Assembly (NCBI GenBank): GCA_944362765.1
Contig: CALVTP010000018.1
Span: forward strand, 1-33,006
Length of the DNA stretch: 33,006 nucleotides
DNA from: an uncultured Clostridia bacterium
GTDB lineage: Bacteria; Bacillota; Clostridia; Christensenellales; DTU072
Direction: 5' to 3'
Shown: piece after piece, positions 22,736 to 32,362 of the stretch
How the letters are laid out: every line of letters starts with the position of its first letter
Position numbering within the stretch: position 1 is the first letter of the stretch
Notes under the pieces: generated by a model
Told to the model about the DNA's origin: nothing
Seen by the model: the letters and a program-made list of their open reading frames with translations, nothing else
The model's database searches: none
Position numbers and translations under genes: made by a program

Positions 22736-25700
22736 AAAAGAAGGTAATGCTTTTAATCATAATACTTCCCCTCATTTTCATGCTGACGCTGTTCACGATA
22801 GGTGTGGCGGTGGCGGTCATGATAAAAGTACCCGTTTCGGGTATAGTGATTGCCACCCCCACAAAGGACGGCGTGCTGACGATAGACATCTCCGATTACG
22901 ACGCGGCGGATCTGACTAAATTGGAAGTGCGTGTCGAGCCGCTGAATGCCGCCAACCGCGAATGGAGTTATACGCTGGAAGGGGATTCCGTGCAGCTTAT
23001 CGAGGGGAAAGGAGAGTTTTTCATAAATCCGTTAAAGGTGGGAATGACAAAAATCACCGTGCGCTCTGCGGACGGCGGTTATACCGACGCGCTTAACGTC
23101 GACGTCGTCAGCAGCAGACTTTGGGACTTCGAACCCGTTTTAAGCTCGGAAGGCAACTCCTTCGGGCTTACCGAGGTCGATTTAAATAATTACGAAATCA
23201 ATTTGTCCGACGCAGCGGGAATGCTCTATCAATTTACGGGAAAAGCGATACCTTCCTCGTTCGGCACGGCGGATGTCGAGTGGATTTCCGACAATCCGGA
23301 TGTTCTGAAGATCAGTAAATACACCGGCTTTTTTAGGGCTATGTCGGAAGGCACCGCCACAGTCACCGCCACGACGGAAGGCGGGCTAAGCGGCAAACTG
23401 GTAAAAAAGATAAAGGTGACAGTCGATATGGGGCTTGATGAGGATGAAACGACGGTGAACGGAGTCAAACTTTCTTCCTCCGGCGACACCGAAGTGCGCT
23501 TCGGCGCGCTCGGCGGGAATGCAAGAAGCTTCACCCTTATTTTGCCGACGGTTCCGGAAGATGTAGACTTGACAGGTTTTGACGTCAAAGGCGAAGGGAT
23601 AATAACTAAGACAACAAGGTCTCTGGAAGGTAACCAACTGACGATCACGATAATAGATGACGACATACTGAAAGAGCTCGAAGAGGCGAAGATAACGTTA
23701 GAAATAGACGGGAAGGATTTCACCTTTACCGCCGTATTTTCGGATAATGTCGACTTCGACATTTATACCTCTTACCACTCTCCCGGCGACAAGCCCGAAG
23801 GTGCGGAGGAAGAGGACGGGGAGACCGTCTACCAACGGGAAGGGAGCACGGTGACGTACACCGCTTATTCCGACTTCGACGTGGTGGGGGTGAGTTACGA
23901 ATGGCATGTCGAAGGTGACGCAGAGATTGTCGGCGGAGAGGGCGCTTACAGAAAGATATTCATTGAACGGGGAGAGGCGACGCTGACGGTCAAGGCTAAG
24001 GACGCTTCGGGTAAAGAGTTGTCGGAGGAGACAGTCGCCATACGCGCCGTGGAAAGCGTTTATTCGATAGCTTTTTCCGAAAACAACTCCGACTGGGGGC
24101 TTGAAAAACTGTTCACTACAGGGGACGGTTACATCCAAGGCAACAGCTATAGCGTAACGGGCTACGAATTGAAGATAAGCTACCGCGAGTCGGCGCAGGG
24201 GGCGGCGAGACCCTTTGACCGCGACAAGATTCTTATTTCGTTAAGCGACCTCGGCAAGGCGAAAAACGATTACGACAATCACATTTCGATAAATGGCAGC
24301 GGAATAATAGAGGCGGAAGCGGAGTGGATATACGGCGATTACTTCGGAGCCGACGTCTCAGCCGTCCTCCGTTTCAGAGTAGTGAAAGGCGGAGTCAACG
24401 TTTCCACATACGAGGAGCTGAAAGCGGCTTCCTCTTCGGTCATAGAAGGAGTCGAAGCCGTGGTGCTGCAAGGGGATATAATGCTCGGGAAACGGGGGAT
24501 AAGCGAGGGTGAAGCCTCCGAGTATTATTCCGAAATGTACACCACATACGATTGGAAATACTATAGTAACCTCGGCGAAAGCGCGCCGAAAGTCAAATAT
24601 TTAATTAAATTCACCCATGACCTGTACGGGAACGGCTACTATCTGGACGGCGACTATCTGACGACGGCTTCGAAAGGGGCAAGCTCCATGGGCGGTCAGC
24701 TTCTGTTCAACGGACCCCTCGATTTCGTGCGCGTCGGTCAGACGGAAGGCGCCGCCATGGCTGCGGTCAAGGGACAGGACAACATCGTCTTCCTTGCAAA
24801 GGGCAATATCACGATAAATAACGCCGTGTTGAGGGGTTGCAGCGACTCGTCGCTTCTCGATGACGAGACGGGAGAGTACGACCTAGCAAAGCTCAATACC
24901 GTCGGCACGACATTGGAAATAATGGGGAATGTGCAACTGTTGAACAGCCGCGTTTCCAACGGAAGAACGGTAGTAAGGATTTTCGGCGGCGGCGGAGAGC
25001 CTGACGGCAAGGACAAATTGGTCACCGAAAGTAACTACGACGATACCGTCAACACCTTCGGCGAAAGGTACACCGTCAGGATCGACGGCTGCATTCTTTC
25101 GCGTGCGCGCGAATTCATATTGAAAATAGGTACTAACCGCGCGATACGCGCCACTACCGAAGGCAGTGTGACGAAATACCCTTACCTGAAGGATAACGGA
25201 ATAACTTTCGTGCCGGATAACGCCACGGGAGACGATGCCGAGACCTACGGCACGCTTCCCGAAATCGATGGCGTATCCGTCAAGGCGCCCGATTACTCGG
25301 TGGACTCCGACTTCTACAAAAAATTCGTATTGACGGACGTCACCCTCAAGAATTCGGTACTCCAGGATTCCGGTTTATTTACGGTGGGAATGGAGGCGCA
25401 CTTCTCGGGTTCGGCACTCGCAATCGGCGAGCAGTCGCAATTCGGTAATTGGCTTTATAAGTGGTATGATCTTGCCGCCACCTCTTTCGGCACGGTGCTG
25501 AGGCTGGAGGGGGACGTCAGACTGCTCGACTGGAAGAACATCGACAACGTCGATTCCTCGACGCTTATCGAGATTTCCGGCAGCGACAGCACTTTGCAGC
25601 GATTCAAACTCGACATAAAAGCGATGCTCCTTGAAGTCAGAGGTAAGGAAGCTTATAAAAACGTCGTCTCCGACATCGACGGCAACACTTACGCCCACGG

Positions 25701-25962
25701 CGGCATAGCGTTGTACGGCGGCGGACTCAATTATGCGGGGATAGACGTAAGCAAACTGAATGCGACGACAGAGGGCTTCCAAAAGTATAAAATAAACCTC
25801 GGAGACTTCGGGAACAATACCTTCGACATATTGAAGGTTGCGGCGGGAAGGAATGACTTCGTCTTCTATATGTATGACAACACCTCCCGCATGAACTACG
25901 CCGCGGAGCAGGCGTTGAGACAGTCCGGAAAAGCTTACGAACTTCCCGTAGCGACGGAGTAG
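22732..25962 (+). CDS. Giant surface protein with Ig-like domains and a beta-solenoid
   Basis: I do not recognise a named family for this 1076-residue protein. An N-terminal hydrophobic segment (about 6-31, preceded by KKK) is a signal anchor or uncleaved signal, with no lipobox. After it come a BIG-like domain (about 37-126), a BIG_2-like domain (about 127-231, WISDNPDVLKISKYTGFFRAMSEGTATVTA), another beta domain (240-340), and a PKD-like one (about 370-443, YEWHVEGDAEIVGGEGAY). From about residue 553 (STYEELKAA...VVLQGDIML) the repetitive short strands (ITINNAVLRGCSD, LEIMGNVQLLNSRVSN, VRIDGCILSRAREF) suggest a right-handed beta-solenoid. There is no LPXTG or other C-terminal anchor. TTG 22732 overlaps the permease stop; GGAGGG lies just before it. 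Outward location is inferred. Confidence 0.8.
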   Translation: MKKKVMLLIIILPLIFMLTLFTIGVAVAVMIKVPVSGIVIATPTKDGVLTIDISDYDAADLTKLEVRVEPLNAANREWSYTLEGDSVQLIEGKGEFFINPLKVGMTKITVRSADGGYTDALNVDVVSSRLWDFEPVLSSEGNSFGLTEVDLNNYEINLSDAAGMLYQFTGKAIPSSFGTADVEWISDNPDVLKISKYTGFFRAMSEGTATVTATTEGGLSGKLVKKIKVTVDMGLDEDETTVNGVKLSSSGDTEVRFGALGGNARSFTLILPTVPEDVDLTGFDVKGEGIITKTTRSLEGNQLTITIIDDDILKELEEAKITLEIDGKDFTFTAVFSDNVDFDIYTSYHSPGDKPEGAEEEDGETVYQREGSTVTYTAYSDFDVVGVSYEWHVEGDAEIVGGEGAYRKIFIERGEATLTVKAKDASGKELSEETVAIRAVESVYSIAFSENNSDWGLEKLFTTGDGYIQGNSYSVTGYELKISYRESAQGAARPFDRDKILISLSDLGKAKNDYDNHISINGSGIIEAEAEWIYGDYFGADVSAVLRFRVVKGGVNVSTYEELKAASSSVIEGVEAVVLQGDIMLGKRGISEGEASEYYSEMYTTYDWKYYSNLGESAPKVKYLIKFTHDLYGNGYYLDGDYLTTASKGASSMGGQLLFNGPLDFVRVGQTEGAAMAAVKGQDNIVFLAKGNITINNAVLRGCSDSSLLDDETGEYDLAKLNTVGTTLEIMGNVQLLNSRVSNGRTVVRIFGGGGEPDGKDKLVTESNYDDTVNTFGERYTVRIDGCILSRAREFILKIGTNRAIRATTEGSVTKYPYLKDNGITFVPDNATGDDAETYGTLPEIDGVSVKAPDYSVDSDFYKKFVLTDVTLKNSVLQDSGLFTVGMEAHFSGSALAIGEQSQFGNWLYKWYDLAATSFGTVLRLEGDVRLLDWKNIDNVDSSTLIEISGSDSTLQRFKLDIKAMLLEVRGKEAYKNVVSDIDGNTYAHGGIALYGGGLNYAGIDVSKLNATTEGFQKYKINLGDFGNNTFDILKVAAGRNDFVFYMYDNTSRMNYAAEQALRQSGKAYELPVATE

Positions 25963-26053
25963 GACGTATGTCCGGATTGCCGGGAAGAGCGCACGGGGAA
26001 GCGGCGGACGCCGCCGGAGTGCATAAATAAAAAAAATAAGGGAATAGAGTAAA

Positions 26054-26059
26054 AAGGAG
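26054..26059 (+). promoter_or_regulatory. Ribosome site that decides the start of the giant lipoprotein gene
   Basis: AAGGAG lies three bases before ATG 26063 and six bases before ATG 26066. The second spacing is closer to the optimum, so 26066 is preferred. Confidence 0.6.
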
Positions 26060-26065
26060 ACTATG

Positions 26066-29000
26066 ATGAAAAAGGGAATTGTAATTTTGTTCGCGCTGCT
26101 GACGCTTTTGTCTTTGGCGGTTTTGGTCGCCTGCGACAACGTCGGCAAGGAGGAAGTTACATATACCGTCACTTTCATGGACGGAGACGAGGTCTGCCAC
26201 ACTCGTGAAGTGGGGGAAAATACGGCGGTCTTGTATAAGCCCGACGAAGAGGCGGGAAGGACTTTTGTCGGCTGGTTTACCGACAGGGAGCTGACTGAAC
26301 CCTTCGACGGCTCCCTCGGGGTCAGCGCCGACATGACGGTCTACGGAAAGTGGGATACAGAGGTCTTCACCGTCAAATTCGTCGACGCCGACGGCGATAT
26401 TCTGAAAGAGATGACGGTGGAATACGGCTGCGACGCCGTGCCGCCCGCGGAGGAAGAAGTCCCCGTCCCGGAGGGCTACGAGTTTCAGGGCTGGTCGGAT
26501 CCGTATACTCACATCACTTCCGACATGGTGATTGTCGCCGAATACGAAAAAATCCCCGGAAAGGGGAACCTTGTCTTCTTCATCAACAGCAAGGAAATTT
26601 ATTCCGTTACCGACGTCACCGAAGGAGATCCGATAGGTCGTTACATAAACGAAGCCAACGCCGAAGTCCCGAAGAAATTACCGGGATATGTCCAATTCGG
26701 CTCGGTCTGGACGGACGAAGAAGGAAACAGCGTTTCTTCCGACGCCGTTTTCGGAGGTAAGGACACGGCGCTTTATGCCGAGCTGTCTTTTGCCGAAAGC
26801 CTGGACATCAACCGTCACGACATCACCGCCGCCCAAAGTGGGGACGATGACTTTGACTTCGCACCGCGGTATATGGAAGATTTCATGGGAGCGCTCGGAT
26901 ACTCCCTTTCCGGAACGGCGTATAAAGACGTCGACTACACTTTCACCTGGTACTATAACGGCGATGTGTTGGACGCAGCCGATTATACGGGTTTAAAGTT
27001 GATGGAGCACAGCCTGAATTTCGGAGCCGGCGACAGCCTGTATTTTGCCAATGCCGCAACGGAAGGCGCGGTGGGCGCATTGCAATTTGAAAAGTGGAAG
27101 ATCACCCTGAATGTCGGCGAGTATTCGGGATTGTTTGCGCTGAAAATGACGGCGACGCCGAACGAAAACTCGGGGTTCAGGTATCTCGGAAGCTATAAAC
27201 GGGAGCTTAAATGGGACTTTAAAATAACACCCGCCGATTTCTCGCTCGAATACGAACACGATCTTGGCGGAAAAGAGTACGACCAAGACGGGTACACGGT
27301 TACCTCCGCCGATGTTTTCGAAGAAGGCATTTTGAAGGAAGACGACGATGTGACTTTTTCCGTCGACGGAGAAGAATATTCCGAGGAAGTCCTCCTCAAG
27401 GACGCAGGCGTCTATTCCGTGGCGTTCAGAGTCTCCCGCGACAACTACAACGATTTTACGGGATTTGTCGGTTATGAAATTACCCCGAAACCGATAACCG
27501 TATATGCCGCTAAACCGGAGAATAGCCAATTTTATTACGGCGATACGCCGTCGTACGACGGGTTCGGCTACTTTGCCGATGGGCTCCTCGAGGGCGACGA
27601 ATTGGACATTTCTGAAGCCGAATTCGGCGGGTTCCCCGCTTCCTTCGGCGCAGCGGGGCAGAAGTATACCGTTTATTTTGACGGCGGCGTCAAAAACGAC
27701 AACTATGAAATCGAGTACGGAACAGACCCGTTAGAGGACGGGAAAAACATCGTAACCATATCGAAGCGCCCCATCTCCGTTACGGTGGAGGAAGCCGAGA
27801 TAGAGTACGGCGCTCAGCTTCCTGAGTTCACCCCGGTGCTTTGCGAGAATAGCTTAGGTTTAGCTCCGGGCGAAGACTTAAATTTCGTCATGCCCCAATC
27901 ATATGCGGTTGGTGGCTGGGAGCCGGACGGTAAAAATAACGTCGGAGAGTACTCGGTCACTCCCAAATATAATACCAATTCTAACAAAAACTATGCTATT
28001 ACTCCCGTCGCCGGCACGCTCAAAGTTATTCCGAAGGCAATTACCGGATACATTTCCGACGAAGAGACTGCGTACGGAAGTAAAGCCGGCGACGATTTTT
28101 CGGTCACCTATCCCGAGTTGGCAGGCATGCCCGATTATGAAGAAGTAGTACGCGGTATCAAGAATGCATATAAATATACGTTTGTAATAAGTAAAGAATA
28201 CAATGTGGAAGCCCATGCGGGCGCGAGCTTCTCCGTCACGGGCAGCGCCGCGTTCATAGAGGGATCCGGATACGAAAATTACGAAATTACTTTGGAAAGC
28301 GGCACCCTCACCGTCACAAAGGCGAAGGTCACCGTCTCCGTAACGAAAAAGTCGGGAGCGGTAGAAAAATTTACCTACGGCAAAGCCACGGCGGAAAGTA
28401 TCGTCGGGAGCTATTCGCCCTCCGCAACGTTTGAAAACGGAGAAAACCATTTAAGCAATTTCGAAGTGATTACCGATTACGCCGCCGGCATGAATGCGGG
28501 CACCTATTCTGTGCTGGCAAGGCAGAAGGCGGAACTGACCGACTACGAAGTCACCATTCAAAAAACGGAGATCGAGGTCAGTAAGAGTCCGCTCAGAGTG
28601 TGGCTTATCGGTAACAGCATTTACTACGGCGAAGTCGCTGAGCTTTCCGTTGGGTACTCGGCGGGAGAGCTTTATTACGGCGATAAACTTGATGCAAATG
28701 TCAACTGCAAAAATTATAAGGCAGGAGACGCCGCAGAAGGCGACTACCCCGTCACCGCCAAGATAACGATAAACGGAGGCGAACCGGTAAACTATGAAAT
28801 CGTAGGCGCGGATGATTTTAAATTAGAGGTAAAGCCGCGCGAAGTTGTCTTCGAAATAAGCGAAACCACCAACCTTACGGCGGGCGAGAGATGGGGGAAG
28901 TCATTTAATAATGTCGATAACCTCTATGAGTCAGACACCGTTTCGGCTACGTTCACTCTTGACACAACCACCGCAGGCACGCACGTTTATGAAAACGGAG

Positions 29001-32000
29001 AAGGCGCCGACGGATGGGGTATCAACGTGACTTTCGAGCGCAATGGGGACGACGTTACCGCTAACTATGAGATAAGTTATAAATTGTCCGTTACCATACT
29101 TTCGATAACGGTGGAACACAATTTGTCTCTTGACGGCGTGGACGCCGAGAAAGGACAATTCGATTTCGTCATCGGTTATGACTCCCTCGAGCACTCCGTC
29201 ACGGTAGCCCCCGCCGTAGAGGGATATACGGTTTCCTACTATGTGGGCGAAGAAGCTCCGGAAAACGTAGCATTATATGGTGAAGCGGTTCCCAAATTCC
29301 ACGATGCGGGTACCTATACCGTGCATTATCGTCTGACACCGAACAACGGAGGCGACGCGGAGAGCGGAAGCTTCACGCTGACTATCGAGAAAGCCGAACT
29401 CGAAGTCACTCTTGACAAAAACGCTATAACTATCGAATACGGCGAGGAGTTCGCCGGAGTCGAAGTCAAATATACTCCCGAAGAAGGTCTGTTGAAAGGG
29501 GACGACTCGTTTACGCTCAATTTCACTTCTTCATATAAAGCCGGTTCGGACGTCGGCGAATACGATCTTGCAATCGAATGCAAATCGGAATCGGATCCTT
29601 ACAATAATTACTCCAATTACTCCGTTATATTCAACGGAAAGCTGACGGTCAATCCGCGTAAGATAGAAATCGAAGTCGCGCCCGTTACGGTGATATACGG
29701 CGAAGCGGCGACGCTGACATATAAAGTCACAAGCGGAAGCCTTTACGGAGGCGACAAATTATATCCTTATTCCGACTACGCTCCCGGAAAGAAAGCGGGG
29801 AGCAGTTATCCGATTTTGGTAAGAGGTAATTCCAACTACGACGTCACTTATTCCAATGCAGATAAAGCGATAGTCACGGTTGATAAGAGGAAGTTAAATG
29901 TCGTGATTTCCGACATAACGATAAAGTACGGTGAAGTGCCGGAGTATAAATTCGAGGTTTCGAACCTTTGGTACGGCGACGAAGGGAAAATTACTCCGGA
30001 AGCCGTTTCCGACTACTATGATACGGCGAACCCGAACTCCTTCGGCAACAAAGGCGGGTACGATATAACACTTTCGACGCAAACCCTCGATAATTATACC
30101 GTTCCGGACAATGCCAAAGGCAGGCTGACCGTTGAGCCGCTCGATATCACCGTGTTATGGTGGCAGGTTGAAAGCGGGTTCACTTACGACGGGAGCAAAC
30201 AGGAAGTAGATATTACTCATGCAAATCTTGAAGGCACCGTGAAGGCGGTCATAGAGAGCGCCGGGATATCACTTTCCTACGAAAAGGACGGGGAAGATGC
30301 CGAATTCATAGACGCCGGTTTATATACGGTGACGCTTTCGCTCGGGAGTAACTTCAATATCCGGAATCCGAAATACAAGTTCGAAATCGCGAAGGCAGAA
30401 TATAAAATTCCTGAGGAATTCCAAAATGAAGAGGTAATCTACCGTCACGACAGAACGCTTTCCGCTATTGAAGAGCCGACCGATTTAAGCTGGCTGAATC
30501 CGAACGAAGTGCCCGTCCCGGGGAAAAAAGAATACGAAGCCGTAGTCACCAACGAAAACTATTTCTCCCACGAGACGATAAAAGTTCCGGTAACCGTTTT
30601 AGAAGCCGAGATTCGTCCCGACAGCGTTTACACTCTGGAATATGTATCGGGAGGGGTAACTCTTCCCGCGTCCGTTCCTGCGGTTTATAACGACGAAGCC
30701 GCCCTCCCGCTCCCGCGCGACGCGGTGGCTTTCAAGTTCGACAAAACGGAATTCAACGCCCCCGGCACCTTTATAGTGACGGCTACGGGCATCGAGGAAA
30801 ACGCCTATTATAAGATGAGCGAAAACCTTACAATTTACGTCAAAGTCGCAGCCGTCAGTCTGAACGGCACCAAATACACCTTGGAAGACGCCCTCTTTAA
30901 CGCGGAGCCGGGCGACACCATTACGCTTCCGAACGCTGTCGACCTCACCTTTGCGACGGGCGACGCGGCGGGGTGCTATGAAAGTAACGACTATCGCACC
31001 GTAAAAGCAGGAGTGACGTTGATACTACCCTCCACGAAAGATTCGGGCGGGAAGGGTGAAGCTACCTACCTCGGAACCGAGGACTCACCGCACACCGAGC
31101 GCCGTTATATCGACACAATTGAATCCTTAATCAATATGAAACTGACCGTTCCCGAAAATGTGAATTTTATTATAGACGGCACCGTTATCGTAAGGGGCGG
31201 CATGGGCTCCACCTCGATAGGTGCCAGCGGACACACTTCCGACAACCACAGTCAGATTATCAATAACGGAAGCGTCACCGTCAATGACGGCGGCACCCTC
31301 GACCTCAGAGGATTTATAAAGGGGAAGGGCGAGCTGTCGATGGAGAATGGCTCCGACCTCTATGCTCCCTTCGTCGTGGTGGATTTCAGGGGCGGCACCA
31401 GCACGGTCCTGACTTACAGAAAAGGAAAGATAGCACCCTTCAACGTCTTCGACTTCCCGAACATGCAATGCAAGGTGACTTACGAGTACGGTTCGGAATT
31501 GAAGGTGTATTGCGACCTTTATGCCAATGACGAGCATTGCTCGATGGAACCTTTAACGATCCTGGGACCGGACGACGAGGGATTCCTGTTCGGAATGAAG
31601 GAGGGTTCGAAAATAGTGTATACCAGTTATGACGACGGATTTGCCCTTCCCGAGGCTACCAAGTCCGGCTACTCCGGCTATCCGACTACGTTAAAACACT
31701 CCGTTCAGCTTCTGGGCAATATCAACGTCGGCTCGCTGAAACTCGAGATTTCGCTGACGATAATCTCCTCAGAAGTCGATATGGGCACCGTGCTTTCCCC
31801 CGTTTCATATCTTTATGATATAATAATAGGGGACGGTAATACTCCGACGACGGTTACTTCGAACGGAAGATGGAAGTTCCTTCCCGGTTCTTCGCTGACG
31901 CTGAAAGACAATGCCACGCTGAATGTGGGCGGGGAGCTCATATTCTACGAGGAGTTCCCGGACGCATTTAAGGGTAACGCGGACGGAAAGAATACTTTTG

Positions 32001-32311
32001 TAAGCTATCCTGCGCTGCTCGCCAAAGAAGCAGCCGATTTAAAAATCGAGGGCGGCACGATGAGCGTCACGGGCGCGCTCGGAGCCAAAGTCGAAATCAC
32101 CGGAAGCGGCACACTCACAGTGTCCTCCGGCGCTCGGACAACGCTCACGAGCGAAGAGGGCGATTCCGGCGACTCGAAACCATTGGAAGCGATTCTGAAT
32201 ACCGGTAAAGTCGTAGTCAGATACACCGCAAACATCGCTTCCCGGCTTTCCGACGGTACCGCAATCAAGGCGGGGAACAGCTATGATGCAAAAGGTTTAA
32301 AAACAGCGTAA
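26066..32311 (+). CDS. Giant lipoprotein with InlB B-repeats, MBG-like modules and beta-solenoid
   Basis: This protein of about 2081 residues has a lipoprotein signal with lipobox LVAC (Cys23), so it is probably tethered to the outer face of the membrane. Order of parts: two InlB B-repeat (Listeria-Bacteroides) units (about 32-96, ending VYGKW, and 100-161); a beta-rich stretch (about 165-470); some eleven MBG-like modules of about 80-95 residues (about 475-1448), each opening with a strand such as KPITV, KRPIS, RKIEI or LDITV and a Y-G-E/D-type turn; a linker; and from about 1594 (YTLEDALFNAEPGDTITLP) a pectate-lyase-like beta-solenoid to the end. There is no C-terminal anchor. It lies 103 bases after the preceding giant gene, probably in the same operon. 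Similar modules occur in adhesins, but no ligand can be inferred. Confidence 0.82.
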   Translation: MKKGIVILFALLTLLSLAVLVACDNVGKEEVTYTVTFMDGDEVCHTREVGENTAVLYKPDEEAGRTFVGWFTDRELTEPFDGSLGVSADMTVYGKWDTEVFTVKFVDADGDILKEMTVEYGCDAVPPAEEEVPVPEGYEFQGWSDPYTHITSDMVIVAEYEKIPGKGNLVFFINSKEIYSVTDVTEGDPIGRYINEANAEVPKKLPGYVQFGSVWTDEEGNSVSSDAVFGGKDTALYAELSFAESLDINRHDITAAQSGDDDFDFAPRYMEDFMGALGYSLSGTAYKDVDYTFTWYYNGDVLDAADYTGLKLMEHSLNFGAGDSLYFANAATEGAVGALQFEKWKITLNVGEYSGLFALKMTATPNENSGFRYLGSYKRELKWDFKITPADFSLEYEHDLGGKEYDQDGYTVTSADVFEEGILKEDDDVTFSVDGEEYSEEVLLKDAGVYSVAFRVSRDNYNDFTGFVGYEITPKPITVYAAKPENSQFYYGDTPSYDGFGYFADGLLEGDELDISEAEFGGFPASFGAAGQKYTVYFDGGVKNDNYEIEYGTDPLEDGKNIVTISKRPISVTVEEAEIEYGAQLPEFTPVLCENSLGLAPGEDLNFVMPQSYAVGGWEPDGKNNVGEYSVTPKYNTNSNKNYAITPVAGTLKVIPKAITGYISDEETAYGSKAGDDFSVTYPELAGMPDYEEVVRGIKNAYKYTFVISKEYNVEAHAGASFSVTGSAAFIEGSGYENYEITLESGTLTVTKAKVTVSVTKKSGAVEKFTYGKATAESIVGSYSPSATFENGENHLSNFEVITDYAAGMNAGTYSVLARQKAELTDYEVTIQKTEIEVSKSPLRVWLIGNSIYYGEVAELSVGYSAGELYYGDKLDANVNCKNYKAGDAAEGDYPVTAKITINGGEPVNYEIVGADDFKLEVKPREVVFEISETTNLTAGERWGKSFNNVDNLYESDTVSATFTLDTTTAGTHVYENGEGADGWGINVTFERNGDDVTANYEISYKLSVTILSITVEHNLSLDGVDAEKGQFDFVIGYDSLEHSVTVAPAVEGYTVSYYVGEEAPENVALYGEAVPKFHDAGTYTVHYRLTPNNGGDAESGSFTLTIEKAELEVTLDKNAITIEYGEEFAGVEVKYTPEEGLLKGDDSFTLNFTSSYKAGSDVGEYDLAIECKSESDPYNNYSNYSVIFNGKLTVNPRKIEIEVAPVTVIYGEAATLTYKVTSGSLYGGDKLYPYSDYAPGKKAGSSYPILVRGNSNYDVTYSNADKAIVTVDKRKLNVVISDITIKYGEVPEYKFEVSNLWYGDEGKITPEAVSDYYDTANPNSFGNKGGYDITLSTQTLDNYTVPDNAKGRLTVEPLDITVLWWQVESGFTYDGSKQEVDITHANLEGTVKAVIESAGISLSYEKDGEDAEFIDAGLYTVTLSLGSNFNIRNPKYKFEIAKAEYKIPEEFQNEEVIYRHDRTLSAIEEPTDLSWLNPNEVPVPGKKEYEAVVTNENYFSHETIKVPVTVLEAEIRPDSVYTLEYVSGGVTLPASVPAVYNDEAALPLPRDAVAFKFDKTEFNAPGTFIVTATGIEENAYYKMSENLTIYVKVAAVSLNGTKYTLEDALFNAEPGDTITLPNAVDLTFATGDAAGCYESNDYRTVKAGVTLILPSTKDSGGKGEATYLGTEDSPHTERRYIDTIESLINMKLTVPENVNFIIDGTVIVRGGMGSTSIGASGHTSDNHSQIINNGSVTVNDGGTLDLRGFIKGKGELSMENGSDLYAPFVVVDFRGGTSTVLTYRKGKIAPFNVFDFPNMQCKVTYEYGSELKVYCDLYANDEHCSMEPLTILGPDDEGFLFGMKEGSKIVYTSYDDGFALPEATKSGYSGYPTTLKHSVQLLGNINVGSLKLEISLTIISSEVDMGTVLSPVSYLYDIIIGDGNTPTTVTSNGRWKFLPGSSLTLKDNATLNVGGELIFYEEFPDAFKGNADGKNTFVSYPALLAKEAADLKIEGGTMSVTGALGAKVEITGSGTLTVSSGARTTLTSEEGDSGDSKPLEAILNTGKVVVRYTANIASRLSDGTAIKAGNSYDAKGLKTA
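27490..30420 (+). repeat. Tandem MBG-like module region within the giant lipoprotein
   Basis: About eleven modules begin near 27490, 27764, 28036, 28322, 28588, 28832, 29100, 29393, 29657, 29887 and 30139. They share the pattern I/V-x-V ... Y-G-E/D ... aliphatic strands ... TV, but are diverged in DNA, so this is an old duplication and not recent expansion. Boundaries are estimates. Confidence 0.65.
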
Positions 32312-32321
32312 AATAAATTGA

Positions 32322-32345
32322 CGGCGCCCGTCGTACCGGGCGCCG
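32322..32345. repeat. GC-rich perfect hairpin between the lipoprotein and the membrane protein genes
   Basis: CGGCGCCCG (32322-32330) and CGGGCGCCG (32337-32345) form a nine-pair stem with a six-base loop. No T run follows, so it is not a typical terminator. It may stabilise the upstream message or reduce read-through. Confidence 0.6.
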
Positions 32346-32362
32346 GTTCCGGGAGGGAACAG

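Noticed and set aside
25375-26512. Two overlapping minus-strand frames of about 260-320 codons
   Set aside because: They are antisense to the ends of both giant surface genes and lack ribosome sites; the sense frames have clear signals and domains.
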